Positions 25,168 to 33,573 of a DNA stretch of 55,903 bases are shown piece by piece (the first letter of the stretch is position 1; each line of letters opens with the position of its first letter). This stretch comes from DMER64 sp964542305 (GTDB lineage: Bacteria; Bacteroidota; Bacteroidia; Bacteroidales; UBA932), in assembly GCA_964542305.1 (NCBI GenBank), contig CAZITX010000016.1, positions 1-55,903 on the forward strand, in the 5' to 3' direction. Under the pieces are notes generated by a model. The model was not told the origin of the DNA and made no database searches. It saw nothing but the letters and a program-made list of their open reading frames with translations. The translations under genes and the position numbers were made by a program.

Positions 25168-25688
25168 AAGACAACCCGGGAAAGGATATTCAGGAACAAT
25201 TTGTCAGGATAATTGAAAATAACCAGGGGCTCATTTATAAAGTGGCCCACGCTTACTGCAATGATCGGGAGGAACTCCAGGACCTGGTACAAGAGATCAT
25301 ATTTCAACTTTGGAGAAGTTTCAAGAACTATGACCAACAATACAAGATCAGTACCTGGATGTACCGGATCGCATTGAATGTGGCCATTTCACATATCCGT
25401 AAAAGCAGGGTGAGGGAAAAGCACCATATTTCACTGGATTTGCATCTTGTCTATGTTGCCGGGGAAGAAAAGAGCGTAATGAGCGAAATGAGCGAAGAGA
25501 TAGGATTACTCAGGCAATTCATCCATGAACAGAATAAGCTGGACAAGGCGTTGCTCTTGATGTATCTGGACGAAAACAGTTATGCCCAGATAGCTGAAGT
25601 TTTGGGAATATCGGTCAGCAATGTAGGTACCCGACTGGGAAGGTTAAAACAAAAAATGAAACAATATATAACCATAAATATGCAATGA
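25164..25688 (+). CDS. ECF-type RNA polymerase sigma factor
   Basis: 174 residues. Region 2 is clear (DLVQEIIFQLWRSFKNY, then ISTWMYRIALNVAISHIRK), and region 4 has the helix-turn-helix SYAQIAEVLGISVSNVGTRL. Region 3 is absent, as expected for ECF sigma factors. It directs polymerase to a small regulon in response to an envelope signal. The adjacent downstream gene encodes a membrane protein that is a natural candidate for its anti-sigma factor. It is translationally coupled on both sides by ATGA overlaps. Confidence 0.93.
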   Translation: MKDNPGKDIQEQFVRIIENNQGLIYKVAHAYCNDREELQDLVQEIIFQLWRSFKNYDQQYKISTWMYRIALNVAISHIRKSRVREKHHISLDLHLVYVAGEEKSVMSEMSEEIGLLRQFIHEQNKLDKALLLMYLDENSYAQIAEVLGISVSNVGTRLGRLKQKMKQYITINMQ

Positions 25689-26341
25689 AAGAAGAGGATA
25701 AATTCCGGGAATTGTGGAGTCAGCATGAACAACAATTACAACAGCAGGTGAGTATCAATACCGATTTGTTGCGGAAGATCAATATGGATAAGGTTGAAAA
25801 AAAAATGAAGAGCCTGGTTCGTATTAAAGCTATAGCATTGAGCTTTTATATATTAATTGGATTTCTGTTGATTGGATATATTGTTGCAAAATGGCCCCAG
25901 CCTGTGTTTGTGATCTCAGGCGTTATTTTGGCTGTCCTGGCTTTTACGATAGTATATACTTCAGTAAAGGAGCTGAAGTTGATACTGACAATAGATTATT
26001 CAGCCACCATCAGTCAATTGCAGAAACAATTACTGAACATCAGAAGTGTGGTAATAAAATACCTGCGGAAACTAATATGGATATTTCCATTATATATGGC
26101 TTTTGTAGTCTTGTTTTTTGATCTTGTTTTTGGAATAAACATAATTCAGCACGGTGACAGGATATGGATCCTGATGCAAAGTGTTATCAGTGTTTTCGTT
26201 ATGATACCCTTAGTTGTTTGGATGCTAAAAAAACTTGTACCTGAAAATGCAGACAAAAAGTGGATGCGTTGGATTCTAAAAGGCAATGGCACACAGATAA
26301 CGGAAGCTTTGGAATTACTAAGAGAGGTAGCAATTCGCTAA
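25685..26341 (+). CDS. Membrane protein, probable anti-sigma factor
   Basis: 218 residues. A charged cytosolic N-terminus (KFRELWSQHEQQLQQQ) is followed by about four predicted transmembrane helices (near IALSFYILIGFLLIGYI, VFVISGVILAVLAFTIVY, FPLYMAFVVLFFDLVF and LMQSVISVFVMIPLVVWML). I see no zinc-binding anti-sigma (ZAS) motif. The assignment as anti-sigma factor rests on position, an ATGA overlap with the ECF gene, and the N-terminal cytosolic segment; sequence alone does not prove it. The stop codon lies 2 nt before cloverleaf copy B. Confidence 0.6.
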   Translation: MKEEDKFRELWSQHEQQLQQQVSINTDLLRKINMDKVEKKMKSLVRIKAIALSFYILIGFLLIGYIVAKWPQPVFVISGVILAVLAFTIVYTSVKELKLILTIDYSATISQLQKQLLNIRSVVIKYLRKLIWIFPLYMAFVVLFFDLVFGINIIQHGDRIWILMQSVISVFVMIPLVVWMLKKLVPENADKKWMRWILKGNGTQITEALELLREVAIR

Positions 26342-26343
26342 AA

Positions 26344-26467
26344 GGGTACGTTGTACACATTGTTCGTTTAATTGATAATCAATAAGTTACGAAAAACGAC
26401 CCCCGGGGGGGTAGTTTTTCGTAACTCCCTCATTCTGAGGCAAACGAACAATGTGTACAACGTACCC
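26344..26467. repeat. Cloverleaf repeat copy B (inverted orientation, terminator-like)
   Basis: Outer arms 26344-26369 and 26442-26467 are a perfect 26-bp inverted repeat. Internal hairpins: ATTGA-TAA-TCAAT, a long stem GTTACGAAAAAC...GTTTTTCGTAAC around CCCCCGGGGG, and CCTCA-TTC-TGAGG. Because the CCTCA hairpin comes last, this copy lies in the opposite orientation to A, C, D and E. A TTTTTT run follows the right arm. Confidence 0.92.
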
Positions 26468-26475
26468 TTTTTTCC

Positions 26476-26483
26476 TATCTTTG
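26476..26483 (+). promoter_or_regulatory. -7 box (TATCTTTG) for the DUF4180 gene
   Basis: TATCTTTG matches TAnnTTTG and lies 6 nt before the ATG at 26490, the same spacing as at the radical SAM gene. It is 8 bp from the right arm of copy B, so the repeat occupies the place of a -33 element. A leaderless transcript is likely. Confidence 0.5.
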
Positions 26484-26489
26484 CAACCT

Positions 26490-27383
26490 ATGGAACAAAG
26501 GGACTATATTCTAAGGGAAATAGAGAAACTGGGCGTGATACTAAGGGCTATCATGACCAAAATTTTCGGAGGGAATGCCAATAACCCGCTTCCGCAAGAG
26601 AAGCAATTTGAAGAAGTCACTCAAGAACTGTTGGAAAATGCAAATTTTGATCTGAGAGCATTTATCCGGATGGATGATGCCCGGGCAATCAAATACCTGG
26701 AGGATAGGATGGATTTCAATATTCCGAACCTGGAAGATCTGGCCCTTATTCTTGAAAAGTTGGGAGTAGCAGAGCCTGGAGCCACAGAACCGCTGCCACC
26801 GCTTTCGTTGAATGCAGAACCGGGCATAAACGAGCCGCTGATGGCAGGGCCGTTTGAACTGCAGCTGGTCGAAATCCGCTACTTGTCATTGAAGAAGGCC
26901 CTTTTAATCCTGGAGCATTGCAGGGATACTGATCATACGTATTCTTTTGAGCGGGAAAGCCGCATAGGGGCATTGAAAACAGCAGTTGAGGAGCCCGATG
27001 TGGTTATTGATATAATTGCAGCAGGTGAAGCAAAGTCGGAGAATCAGGAGGAAGAAAAAATTGCCGAGGTGAAGTCCGCGGGTATTGTGATAGGTCAGAC
27101 ACAGGATGCATTGGATCTGATGGCCAACGCCGATTATCTGGGTGCCCGGAAGATCATGATCCGGGAAGAACACCTGGATCCTGCCTTCTTTGACCTGAAA
27201 ACAGGGATTGCCGGGGAGATCCTTCAAAAATTCACCAATTACCGGGTACAATTGGCAATAATTGGCGATTTTTCAAAATACCCGGGGAAAAGCATCCGGG
27301 ACTTTATCTTTGAAAGCAATCGTTACGGAAGGATCAATTTTGTCAGCAGCCGGGAAGAAGCCATTGAAAGACTCAACAAATAA
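26490..27383 (+). CDS. DUF4180 protein with an extra N-terminal domain
   Basis: 297 residues from ATG 26490. The frame extends upstream into the repeat, but the earlier ATG lies inside the repeat arm. The C-terminal ~105 residues match DUF4180 (GIVIGQTQDALDLMANADY, LKTGIAGEILQKF, LAIIGDFSKYPGKSIRDFI). The N-terminal ~150 residues (MEQRDYILREIEKLGVILR, then helical) resemble a separate small helical family seen alone in other Bacteroidota, here fused to it. Between them is a low-complexity linker with repeated AEPG..EPL. DUF4180 is of unknown function, usually stand-alone, so this fusion is noteworthy. Confidence 0.75.
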   Translation: MEQRDYILREIEKLGVILRAIMTKIFGGNANNPLPQEKQFEEVTQELLENANFDLRAFIRMDDARAIKYLEDRMDFNIPNLEDLALILEKLGVAEPGATEPLPPLSLNAEPGINEPLMAGPFELQLVEIRYLSLKKALLILEHCRDTDHTYSFERESRIGALKTAVEEPDVVIDIIAAGEAKSENQEEEKIAEVKSAGIVIGQTQDALDLMANADYLGARKIMIREEHLDPAFFDLKTGIAGEILQKFTNYRVQLAIIGDFSKYPGKSIRDFIFESNRYGRINFVSSREEAIERLNK

Positions 27384-27396
27384 CAGGAAGTCCGGA

Positions 27397-28029
27397 ATGC
27401 ACAAAAAAGAACAGGAACAAGAACAGGATCAAAAACAGGAACAACAAAAGAAACAGAAACAGGCACAGTCACAGGGCCAGGAACAGGTTTTTTTTGAAAA
27501 CAGGGAAGCTTTCAGAAGCTGGCTGGAAAAGCACCATGACAACAGTCCCGGCATCTGGATGATCTATTATAAGAAACATACGGATAAACCGTGTATCGAA
27601 TACCGTGAAGCCCTGGAAGAAGCTCTCTGCTTTGGGTGGATTGACAGCACACTGAAAAAAGTGGACGAGGAGCGATACCTCAGAAAATTTACACCCCGCA
27701 GAAAAGGTTCCAAATGGTCGCAGGTCAACATCAGGATCGCACAAGCCCTGATCCGGGAGGGAAAAATGACGCGCGTTGGACTCGGCAAATGGGAAAACCA
27801 TAAACCGCTCAAAGAGCTGCCCGGGAAAGAGATCCCGCTGCCGGAATTCCTCCGGGAAGCCTTTGGGCAGAATGAACCGGCGTTGGAAAATTTTCAAAAT
27901 CTTGCGCCGAGTTACAGGCGGCAGTACATCTTGTGGATCACCTCGGCCAAGACCCCGGAAACCGTGCAGAAAAGGATCAGCGAGTCCATCGGCCTTTTGA
28001 AGGAAAACCGGAAATTGGGAATGCGCTAA
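27397..28029 (+). CDS. YdeI/OmpD-associated family protein
   Basis: About 210 residues from ATG 27397; the start is 13 bp after the previous stop. The N-terminal ~30 residues are an almost pure Gln/Glu/Lys run, which looks like repeat expansion. The rest fits the YdeI family: FRSWLEKHHDNSPGIWMIYYKK, EALCFGWIDSTLKKVD, FTPRRKGSKWSQVN, and the C-terminal YILWITSAKTPETVQKRI. Members are linked to antimicrobial peptide resistance in enterics, but the biochemical role is unknown. It is probably co-transcribed with the DUF4180 gene. Confidence 0.88.
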   Translation: MHKKEQEQEQDQKQEQQKKQKQAQSQGQEQVFFENREAFRSWLEKHHDNSPGIWMIYYKKHTDKPCIEYREALEEALCFGWIDSTLKKVDEERYLRKFTPRRKGSKWSQVNIRIAQALIREGKMTRVGLGKWENHKPLKELPGKEIPLPEFLREAFGQNEPALENFQNLAPSYRRQYILWITSAKTPETVQKRISESIGLLKENRKLGMR

Positions 28030-28042
28030 ACTTTTCCGGGCG

Positions 28043-30577
28043 TTAATCCTTGATCATATCCTTAAAGGCAGATCCGAAGATCAGGTACGCGGTATTTCCG
28101 CCAATGGTGCCCTCGTTTTGTCCCCAAAGGAAAGGCCAGTCGTCGTAGTTCTCAAAGTGGTCGGGCTGTCTGAACAATAATCCGGGTGCTACATTGCCGG
28201 GGATAAACGAGAAGTCGGCCCTGTTGTTTCCGTAAAAGACCTCTTTGGGACGGGAGGCGCCCACGGTGGCTACCAATGAATAATTGTGGTACGGATGGCA
28301 GCCGAACAGCCAGTTGGTTACCTTGAAAGCATGGCTCTTGTCAATAATATCCGGGTAATGGCGGTTGGCAAAGCAGATGGTGGTACCAAAACTGACCACG
28401 CCTCCGCTGCCTGCCCAGTTCCCCAGACCGATGGGTACTCCGTAGGGATTGTCCTTTTCAAGCTGCTCAATATATTCTTTGTACTGCATTACATACGGAC
28501 GGAGCTTCTCTTTGTAAGAGGCATTCATGTGGGGTATGGCGTGAAGCGCAGTCAGGATGGTGTAGCTCACGTTCCGGTCAAGAGCCGGCCATAGTTGTTG
28601 CTCAAATTGATCCAGGTAGGATTGTTCTCCGGTGGAGATGTAAAGTTGCAGGTTGGTGGCAAAATTGCCGGAACCGAATCCCCGTCCGCGCCTTTGTTGT
28701 GGCATGGCGGCCATCAGCTCCGTGGCCTCTTTCAGCAATCGTTTTGACTGTTGCAATGCCCTTTCCGAAAGGTCGTCGTTATATCCTTTCAAAGCGCGGC
28801 TTGCCGAGGCAAACATGGTGGCGGCCGTCTGGTCCAGGAAGGGATTGCGGCTTGTAAATGCCCACATGTCGTCCTTTACTCCGCTGGACCGTCCGTCGGC
28901 CGCCACTTCATACGGGCCGAGTTCGGGGTTGTAGGGAAGGCCGTCCGTGATGGAGGCGGCATCGCCCAGGTGGTGGTAATTGTCCAGCACCGAGTTGGAA
29001 AGCGTTTGGGCCATATGGCCGATGATCTCGGCCTGAGCCACCAGTTGCATGGTCCCGTGCTCAATAAACTGCAATATGTCGGGCGTCCCGTCGGGACGAT
29101 GAAGGTCCACGTAACGTTGGTCATGATCCACAAACGTCTGGTCGCGTAATGGTTTGAAGTATTCCCACGTCTGGACAAAGTTTTGTACCACGCTGATGTT
29201 CGATCCCGTCTCGATGTCAAAGTCTCCTGCATCAAAAAATCCGCCAACGTTCAGTCCCGGGATTGTTTCCAGTGCTTTGTAAGGGGTGTCGGTTGTGGGG
29301 CCCTGACCGTGAAGGTCAAAGTGATCCGTGTTTGGAGGGGCCTGCAGGTACCCTTCTTTGAAAGGTTCCCCGTGCCATACCCTGTACGCCTCGTTCACAT
29401 ACATGTGGTTCATGTGGATGGGGATCCAGATGTCGCTGGTAGCATCGGTAATCTTGTCGTAAACGTTGTCATTTATGATGAAATTGTTTGTTTTACAGTC
29501 ACCGTATTGGATGTAGTAGATGCCGGGGGTGTTGACCGGGGTGAAATCGAATTTCACGTAATGGTATTTGTAATAATCGCCCCAGGGTTCAATGTTGCCA
29601 TTGAAAATTTCGGTTGCGTTGCCGTTGTTTTCAATTTTGTAAATGGAGGCTTTTTCCAGCGGTTTATCTTTTTTGTCCAGTTCAATGACGGCAACTTTTT
29701 GTTGCCGGGGCAGGTATCCCACCTGGGAAAACCCGATATTCGGTTCCCGGATCCATCCTTCCACGGCATTCGGTTCCACGGTCCAGGTAAGCACCTTGCC
29801 CGTTTTTCCGGCAGGCAGCAGGCTGCGAACCACAAACCATCCGTTCTGTGCCAGCATACGGCCGTCAAAAAGCATCAGCTCGGCATCCTGCGAAGTGATT
29901 GTCACCGTCCGCTCGGGCGCATCGGGTGCCAAAAGCATGGTATGCCCGGTCTCCAGCGGGAGCGGGTCTATGAACCGGCCCGTGCCCCTGTCGTCCGAGG
30001 TCACGTAGCCTTTGAATTGTTTCAGTTTCTCAGTATTCGGCCGGGTAATGGTATTTCCCACCACGTAGCGCGGGAACCGGTTGGGACGCCCATCCATCAG
30101 GTATGCCTTCCCCCAGTACTGCGACGGCAGGAACTCCAGGTTGAAACCCGCACTTCCTTCCAGTGCCGCGGGAAGGGGCTTGTCCAGGTAAACCGAGATT
30201 TCCACTCCTTTTCCTTTTGCCGAGACAACCACGCGCGATTCAAAATCGTAGTCTTCGTAACGCAATACCGACTCTATGGTGTTTGTTTCACGGTTAACCT
30301 TCCGGGTGGGTATCGCAGGCACCAGGTCCCATTGCTCCGGCGTGTTGGAGAGCCTCACGGCACCGCCCTGCGCCGTCCGGACGCCATGGTGAATGAGTTC
30401 AATACCGGCTGTTTTCTCATCGTTAAACCCCCCGGTGAAAAGGTTGCTGTATACCAACACGTTAACGCCCTGAGTCTGAAAATATTCCAGATCGTTCAGT
30501 TTTAGTTCCTGGCCGTTGGCTTGATTGAATGTCGCAAATGACAATACAAAAAGAGATAGAAAAATGTGTCGTTTCAT
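28043..30577 (-). CDS. GH9 family glycoside hydrolase
   Basis: About 844 residues from ATG 30577, the start of a signal peptide (MKRHIFLSLFVLSFATFN). An N-terminal ~260-residue domain that I do not recognise precedes an Ig-like CelD_N domain (NIGFSQVGYLPRQQKVAVIELD). The catalytic (alpha/alpha)6 barrel has the paired Asp motif FFDAGDF and the C-terminal acid Glu in GQNEGTIG, with FGCHPYHNYSLVATVGAS before it. GH9 enzymes are endoglucanases or exo-glucosaminidase-like enzymes. The long unassigned N-terminal part is unusual. The gene is divergent from the GNAT gene, with copy C and a promoter between them. Confidence 0.9.
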   Translation of the reverse strand: MKRHIFLSLFVLSFATFNQANGQELKLNDLEYFQTQGVNVLVYSNLFTGGFNDEKTAGIELIHHGVRTAQGGAVRLSNTPEQWDLVPAIPTRKVNRETNTIESVLRYEDYDFESRVVVSAKGKGVEISVYLDKPLPAALEGSAGFNLEFLPSQYWGKAYLMDGRPNRFPRYVVGNTITRPNTEKLKQFKGYVTSDDRGTGRFIDPLPLETGHTMLLAPDAPERTVTITSQDAELMLFDGRMLAQNGWFVVRSLLPAGKTGKVLTWTVEPNAVEGWIREPNIGFSQVGYLPRQQKVAVIELDKKDKPLEKASIYKIENNGNATEIFNGNIEPWGDYYKYHYVKFDFTPVNTPGIYYIQYGDCKTNNFIINDNVYDKITDATSDIWIPIHMNHMYVNEAYRVWHGEPFKEGYLQAPPNTDHFDLHGQGPTTDTPYKALETIPGLNVGGFFDAGDFDIETGSNISVVQNFVQTWEYFKPLRDQTFVDHDQRYVDLHRPDGTPDILQFIEHGTMQLVAQAEIIGHMAQTLSNSVLDNYHHLGDAASITDGLPYNPELGPYEVAADGRSSGVKDDMWAFTSRNPFLDQTAATMFASASRALKGYNDDLSERALQQSKRLLKEATELMAAMPQQRRGRGFGSGNFATNLQLYISTGEQSYLDQFEQQLWPALDRNVSYTILTALHAIPHMNASYKEKLRPYVMQYKEYIEQLEKDNPYGVPIGLGNWAGSGGVVSFGTTICFANRHYPDIIDKSHAFKVTNWLFGCHPYHNYSLVATVGASRPKEVFYGNNRADFSFIPGNVAPGLLFRQPDHFENYDDWPFLWGQNEGTIGGNTAYLIFGSAFKDMIKD

Positions 30578-30652
30578 CAGGATCATAAAAAAAAATATAC
30601 TGTTTTGATTGCCTTAATTGCAAAAGGTTTAATGGGTTATGCTCAAATCTAT

Positions 30653-30660
30653 TATATTTG
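30653..30660 (+). promoter_or_regulatory. -7 box (TATATTTG) reading into copy C
   Basis: TATATTTG is a perfect TAnnTTTG box on the plus strand, 8 bp before cloverleaf copy C. A TTTA at 30628 is a weak -33 candidate. Transcription would begin within a few bases of the repeat, placing the whole cloverleaf in the 5' leader of the GNAT mRNA. Confidence 0.45.
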
Positions 30661-30668
30661 CGAAAGGG

Positions 30669-30789
30669 GGTGCAACGCACACATTGTTCGTTTCCCTCAT
30701 AATGAGGAAGTTACGAAAATCGACCCCCGGGGGGTTGATTTTCGTAACAGGCTGAAAATCAGCCAAACGAACAATGTGTGCGTTGCACC
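30669..30789. repeat. Cloverleaf repeat copy C (5' leader position)
   Basis: Perfect 25-bp outer arms (30669-30693 and 30765-30789), starting GGTGCAACGCACAC. Hairpins: CCTCA-TAA-TGAGG (30695-30707), long stem GTTACGAAAATC...GATTTTCGTAAC around CCCCCGGGGG (30710-30748), and GGCTGA-AAA-TCAGCC (30750-30764). Unlike the other copies it does not adjoin a stop codon but lies between divergent genes. Confidence 0.92.
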
Positions 30790-30811
30790 TTCCCCCTCCA
30801 ACTGATTGATC

Positions 30812-31333
30812 ATGATTATAGCACAAAAAGAGGATGTTGTCATCAGGGAGCTGAGGGTATCAGATATCCCTAAACTGGCTGAATATTCTAACAACCAAAA
30901 GGTAAGTATCAATCTAAGAGATGCTTTCCCCAGTCCCTACACAAAAGATGATGCCGTCCGGTTTGTGGAAATGGCCGGCAGACAGGATCCCAAAACCATT
31001 TTTGCCATTCAATATAAAGGAGACTATGTGGGAAATATCAGTCTGGCCCCGGGTTCAGATGTGTATCGTAAAAGTGCAGAGATTGGTTATTTCATTGGAG
31101 AACCTTTCTGGAATAAAGGCATTGTCACCAAAGCCGTCCAGCTGATCACACGTTACGGATTCGAAAACATGGACATCGTCCGGATTCATACCGGTATTTT
31201 CGAATACAATAAAGCTTCACAAAGAGTCCTTGAAAAATGCGGGTTCCGGAAGGAGGGGATTTTTAGAAAATCCATTTGCAAAAACGGAATAATGTATGAC
31301 GAGATCAGGTATGCTTTGATCCTGGAAAAGTAA
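30812..31333 (+). CDS. GNAT family N-acetyltransferase (RimJ/RimL-like)
   Basis: About 173 residues from ATG 30812. Acetyl-CoA-binding features of the GNAT fold are visible: IGYFIGEPFWNKGIVTKAV (motif A region) and NKASQRVLEKCGFRKEGIFRK near the end. The family includes ribosomal-protein and antibiotic N-acetyltransferases; the substrate is not evident. It starts 22 bp after cloverleaf copy C, and a membrane-bound AraC regulator begins 6 bp downstream, so the two are likely co-transcribed from the promoter at 30653. Confidence 0.92.
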   Translation: MIIAQKEDVVIRELRVSDIPKLAEYSNNQKVSINLRDAFPSPYTKDDAVRFVEMAGRQDPKTIFAIQYKGDYVGNISLAPGSDVYRKSAEIGYFIGEPFWNKGIVTKAVQLITRYGFENMDIVRIHTGIFEYNKASQRVLEKCGFRKEGIFRKSICKNGIMYDEIRYALILEK

Positions 31334-31339
31334 GAATTT

Positions 31340-32443
31340 ATGGATATAATAATAGCAATAGGCAGTATCAATGCGTTCTTCTTTGCATTCCTGATCTTGA
31401 CAAAATCCGGGAAAGAAATATCTGATAAAATACTGATAGCCTGGCTGGTTTTTTTTGGAATAAATCTGTTAACAGGGTTTTGTGCTGTTAAGACTGTATT
31501 TGGCAATACTATTATTCCGGGAATTTTGGCTGCCATTCTTTTCATCTGTCATTTTCCGTTTCTTTACTTATATGCAATATCGTTAACCCGACAAAATTTC
31601 AAATTAAATCCAAAATTATTGATTCATCTTATACCGGTACTCTTGATGACAGGTAGCATGATCCCTTTCTTCAGATTTAATGGTCCGGAACAGAAAGACA
31701 TTGCCTATGGCTACGGAGATGGTGTCTATCGGGTGGCTCTTCCCATGTTGGTGATGATTGTTTCTTCGGCCATATATCTGACAGCCACAGTAAAAACCAT
31801 AAGAAAACATAAAAATGCGATAAAAGACACCTTTTCTTACACAGAAAACATCAATATGAACTGGGTCCAAAGCATTGTATACCAATTCATAGGGTTGTTT
31901 TTACTCATTGTTGTGGTTTTTGGATTGCTGAGCTTCAGACAACTTAATATTGCCATAACAGATTATATACTATACACGGGTCTTGTGCTGATCATCTTTT
32001 TTATTGGATACCATGGATACAAACAGAGAAAAGTACATTATCCTGATACCGGGACACAGGTTCCAGAACCAAAAACAGAGATAAAAAGTGATCTTGATCA
32101 GGCAGACAAGCTAATGCATTCCCTTCTTACAGTTATGGATGCACGCAAACCCTTTCTGGATCCCGGGCTTACCATTTATACCCTGGCTCAAATGATGGAA
32201 ATACCTGCCCACCAATTGTCAAGATTGCTGAATATTCACATGAATCAATCCTTTTTTGAGTTTATCAACAGATACCGAGTAAATGAATTCAAGTCTATAC
32301 TCAATAAAAAGGAATTCAGGCATTATTCCATATTGGCTATTGCCCTGGAAGCGGGGTTCAATTCAAAAGCATCTTTTAACCGGATTTTTAAACAAATAAC
32401 CAATTCCACTCCTTCTGAATACAGGAAGAAGATGTCTCAATAA
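31340..32443 (+). CDS. Membrane-anchored AraC family transcriptional regulator
   Basis: 367 residues. The N-terminal ~230 residues contain about seven hydrophobic helices (starting at MDIIIAIGSINAFFFAFLIL). The C-terminal ~100 residues are an AraC/HTH_18 domain: YTLAQMMEIPAHQLSRLLN, FFEFINRYRVNEFK and the second helix ILAIALEAGFNSKASFNRIFK, ending TPSEYRKK. Such membrane-embedded AraC proteins are common in Bacteroidota and presumably sense a membrane or periplasmic signal. It sits between the GNAT gene and a redox-type operon (DUF6064-FMN, flavodoxin, CPBP) that it may regulate; that link is inferred from position. Confidence 0.9.
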   Translation: MDIIIAIGSINAFFFAFLILTKSGKEISDKILIAWLVFFGINLLTGFCAVKTVFGNTIIPGILAAILFICHFPFLYLYAISLTRQNFKLNPKLLIHLIPVLLMTGSMIPFFRFNGPEQKDIAYGYGDGVYRVALPMLVMIVSSAIYLTATVKTIRKHKNAIKDTFSYTENINMNWVQSIVYQFIGLFLLIVVVFGLLSFRQLNIAITDYILYTGLVLIIFFIGYHGYKQRKVHYPDTGTQVPEPKTEIKSDLDQADKLMHSLLTVMDARKPFLDPGLTIYTLAQMMEIPAHQLSRLLNIHMNQSFFEFINRYRVNEFKSILNKKEFRHYSILAIALEAGFNSKASFNRIFKQITNSTPSEYRKKMSQ

Positions 32444-32510
32444 AGGAATTTGAGACGACAGATACATTACATGCTTCTATTTTTGCCGCCGATTAACATA
32501 AAAAGCAAAA

Positions 32511-33569
32511 ATGAATACAATTGTAAGTGACATGTTGACTGGAAGTGAAATTTTCAATACAAGATTTCTTCATTATTCCTGGATTATCCCAACAGGTCTT
32601 TTTATTACGGCTGTCTTTTTGATGGTCTATGCTTTCAGAAGGCCCGGTAAAAAAAGCAGTTCAATTCTCAAAGGATTCCTTTCTTTGGTTTATGTGTTCT
32701 CCGGATTAAGTGTATGGCTGGGGATGCATGAAGTGGATGCGATATCTGCCATTTCCGGAGCGATCCTATTATGGTTCTATGCCCTGCTTTTCTTAATGGA
32801 TGCCATCTGGTGGCAAAAAATTGAATTCAGGATTCCTGAACGAACAGATCTTAAAGTGGCTATGATACTTTTGATATTATTAGGCCTTCTATATCCGGTA
32901 ATTGAAATGTCTTTTGGCTATTCATGGCCAAAAATGGTGCTCTTTGGATCTGAATGTCCCACCACCACATTTGTTTTGGGACTTTTAACGGGATCCCTCC
33001 CCAAAACGAATAAATGGATTATCGGCTTTCTGGCCACTAATGCAGTCCTTGTAGGAGGGTATGTGGGATTCAACGGGTTCATCGTGGATGCGGTAACATA
33101 TCTTCCGGCCGGAATTATCAGTTGGATAATGATGATACGTTATTGGAAAAAGGCACCTGTTAAAAAAATTCCGGTGATGATCGTAGCACTCGTTTTAACA
33201 GCAAGCTTGACAGGTTGTACAAAGATCAACCAGGAACACAAAGAAGCTGCGACTCTCAATATCAGCAACATTGATTTCCAGTCCTTGAAAACGGGTACAT
33301 TCCGGGGGTATTACCAGGGCGGTATGTACGGATGGCGGGAAAACGAATGCCAGGTTACGGTAGATTCAACATCAACCGGATCTGTTCAGGTGGTTGCCGT
33401 TGAATTGATCAGAAGTGTGGAAGACCGTCCCCATTCTTTTTTTGCAGAACTTTATCAAAGAGTTATTGACAGGCAATCGCTGCAGGTAGATGTAATTACC
33501 GGTGCCACATTGACTTCCAGAGCCCATTTAAAAGCCCTTGAAAATGCGTTAATCAAAGCAAAACTATAA
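32511..33569 (+). CDS. Fusion: DUF6064-like membrane domain plus FMN-binding (FMN_bind) domain
   Basis: 352 residues. Residues 1-210 form about six transmembrane helices with the DUF6064-type motif FGSECPTTTFVLGLL. Then a perfect lipoprotein signal occurs inside the protein: WKKAPVKK, a hydrophobic stretch, and lipobox SLTGC (C236). The rest is an FMN_bind domain with DVITGATLTS, the motif that ApbE uses to attach FMN covalently to Thr. This could be a real fusion, or two proteins from one frame, the second starting at ATG 33129 or 33132. A flavodoxin follows 4 bp later, so a membrane electron-transfer role is plausible. Confidence 0.75.
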   Translation: MNTIVSDMLTGSEIFNTRFLHYSWIIPTGLFITAVFLMVYAFRRPGKKSSSILKGFLSLVYVFSGLSVWLGMHEVDAISAISGAILLWFYALLFLMDAIWWQKIEFRIPERTDLKVAMILLILLGLLYPVIEMSFGYSWPKMVLFGSECPTTTFVLGLLTGSLPKTNKWIIGFLATNAVLVGGYVGFNGFIVDAVTYLPAGIISWIMMIRYWKKAPVKKIPVMIVALVLTASLTGCTKINQEHKEAATLNISNIDFQSLKTGTFRGYYQGGMYGWRENECQVTVDSTSTGSVQVVAVELIRSVEDRPHSFFAELYQRVIDRQSLQVDVITGATLTSRAHLKALENALIKAKL

Positions 33570-33573
33570 AACA

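Noticed and set aside
29183..30505. Plus-strand frame of 440 codons opposite the GH9 gene
   Set aside because: The GH9 frame on the minus strand has clear catalytic motifs; the opposite frame has none.
30629..30826. Open frames crossing the cloverleaf repeats (LADFQPVTKI-type products at several copies)
   Set aside because: They are translations of the repeat itself, appear at several copies in both orientations, and have no separate start context.
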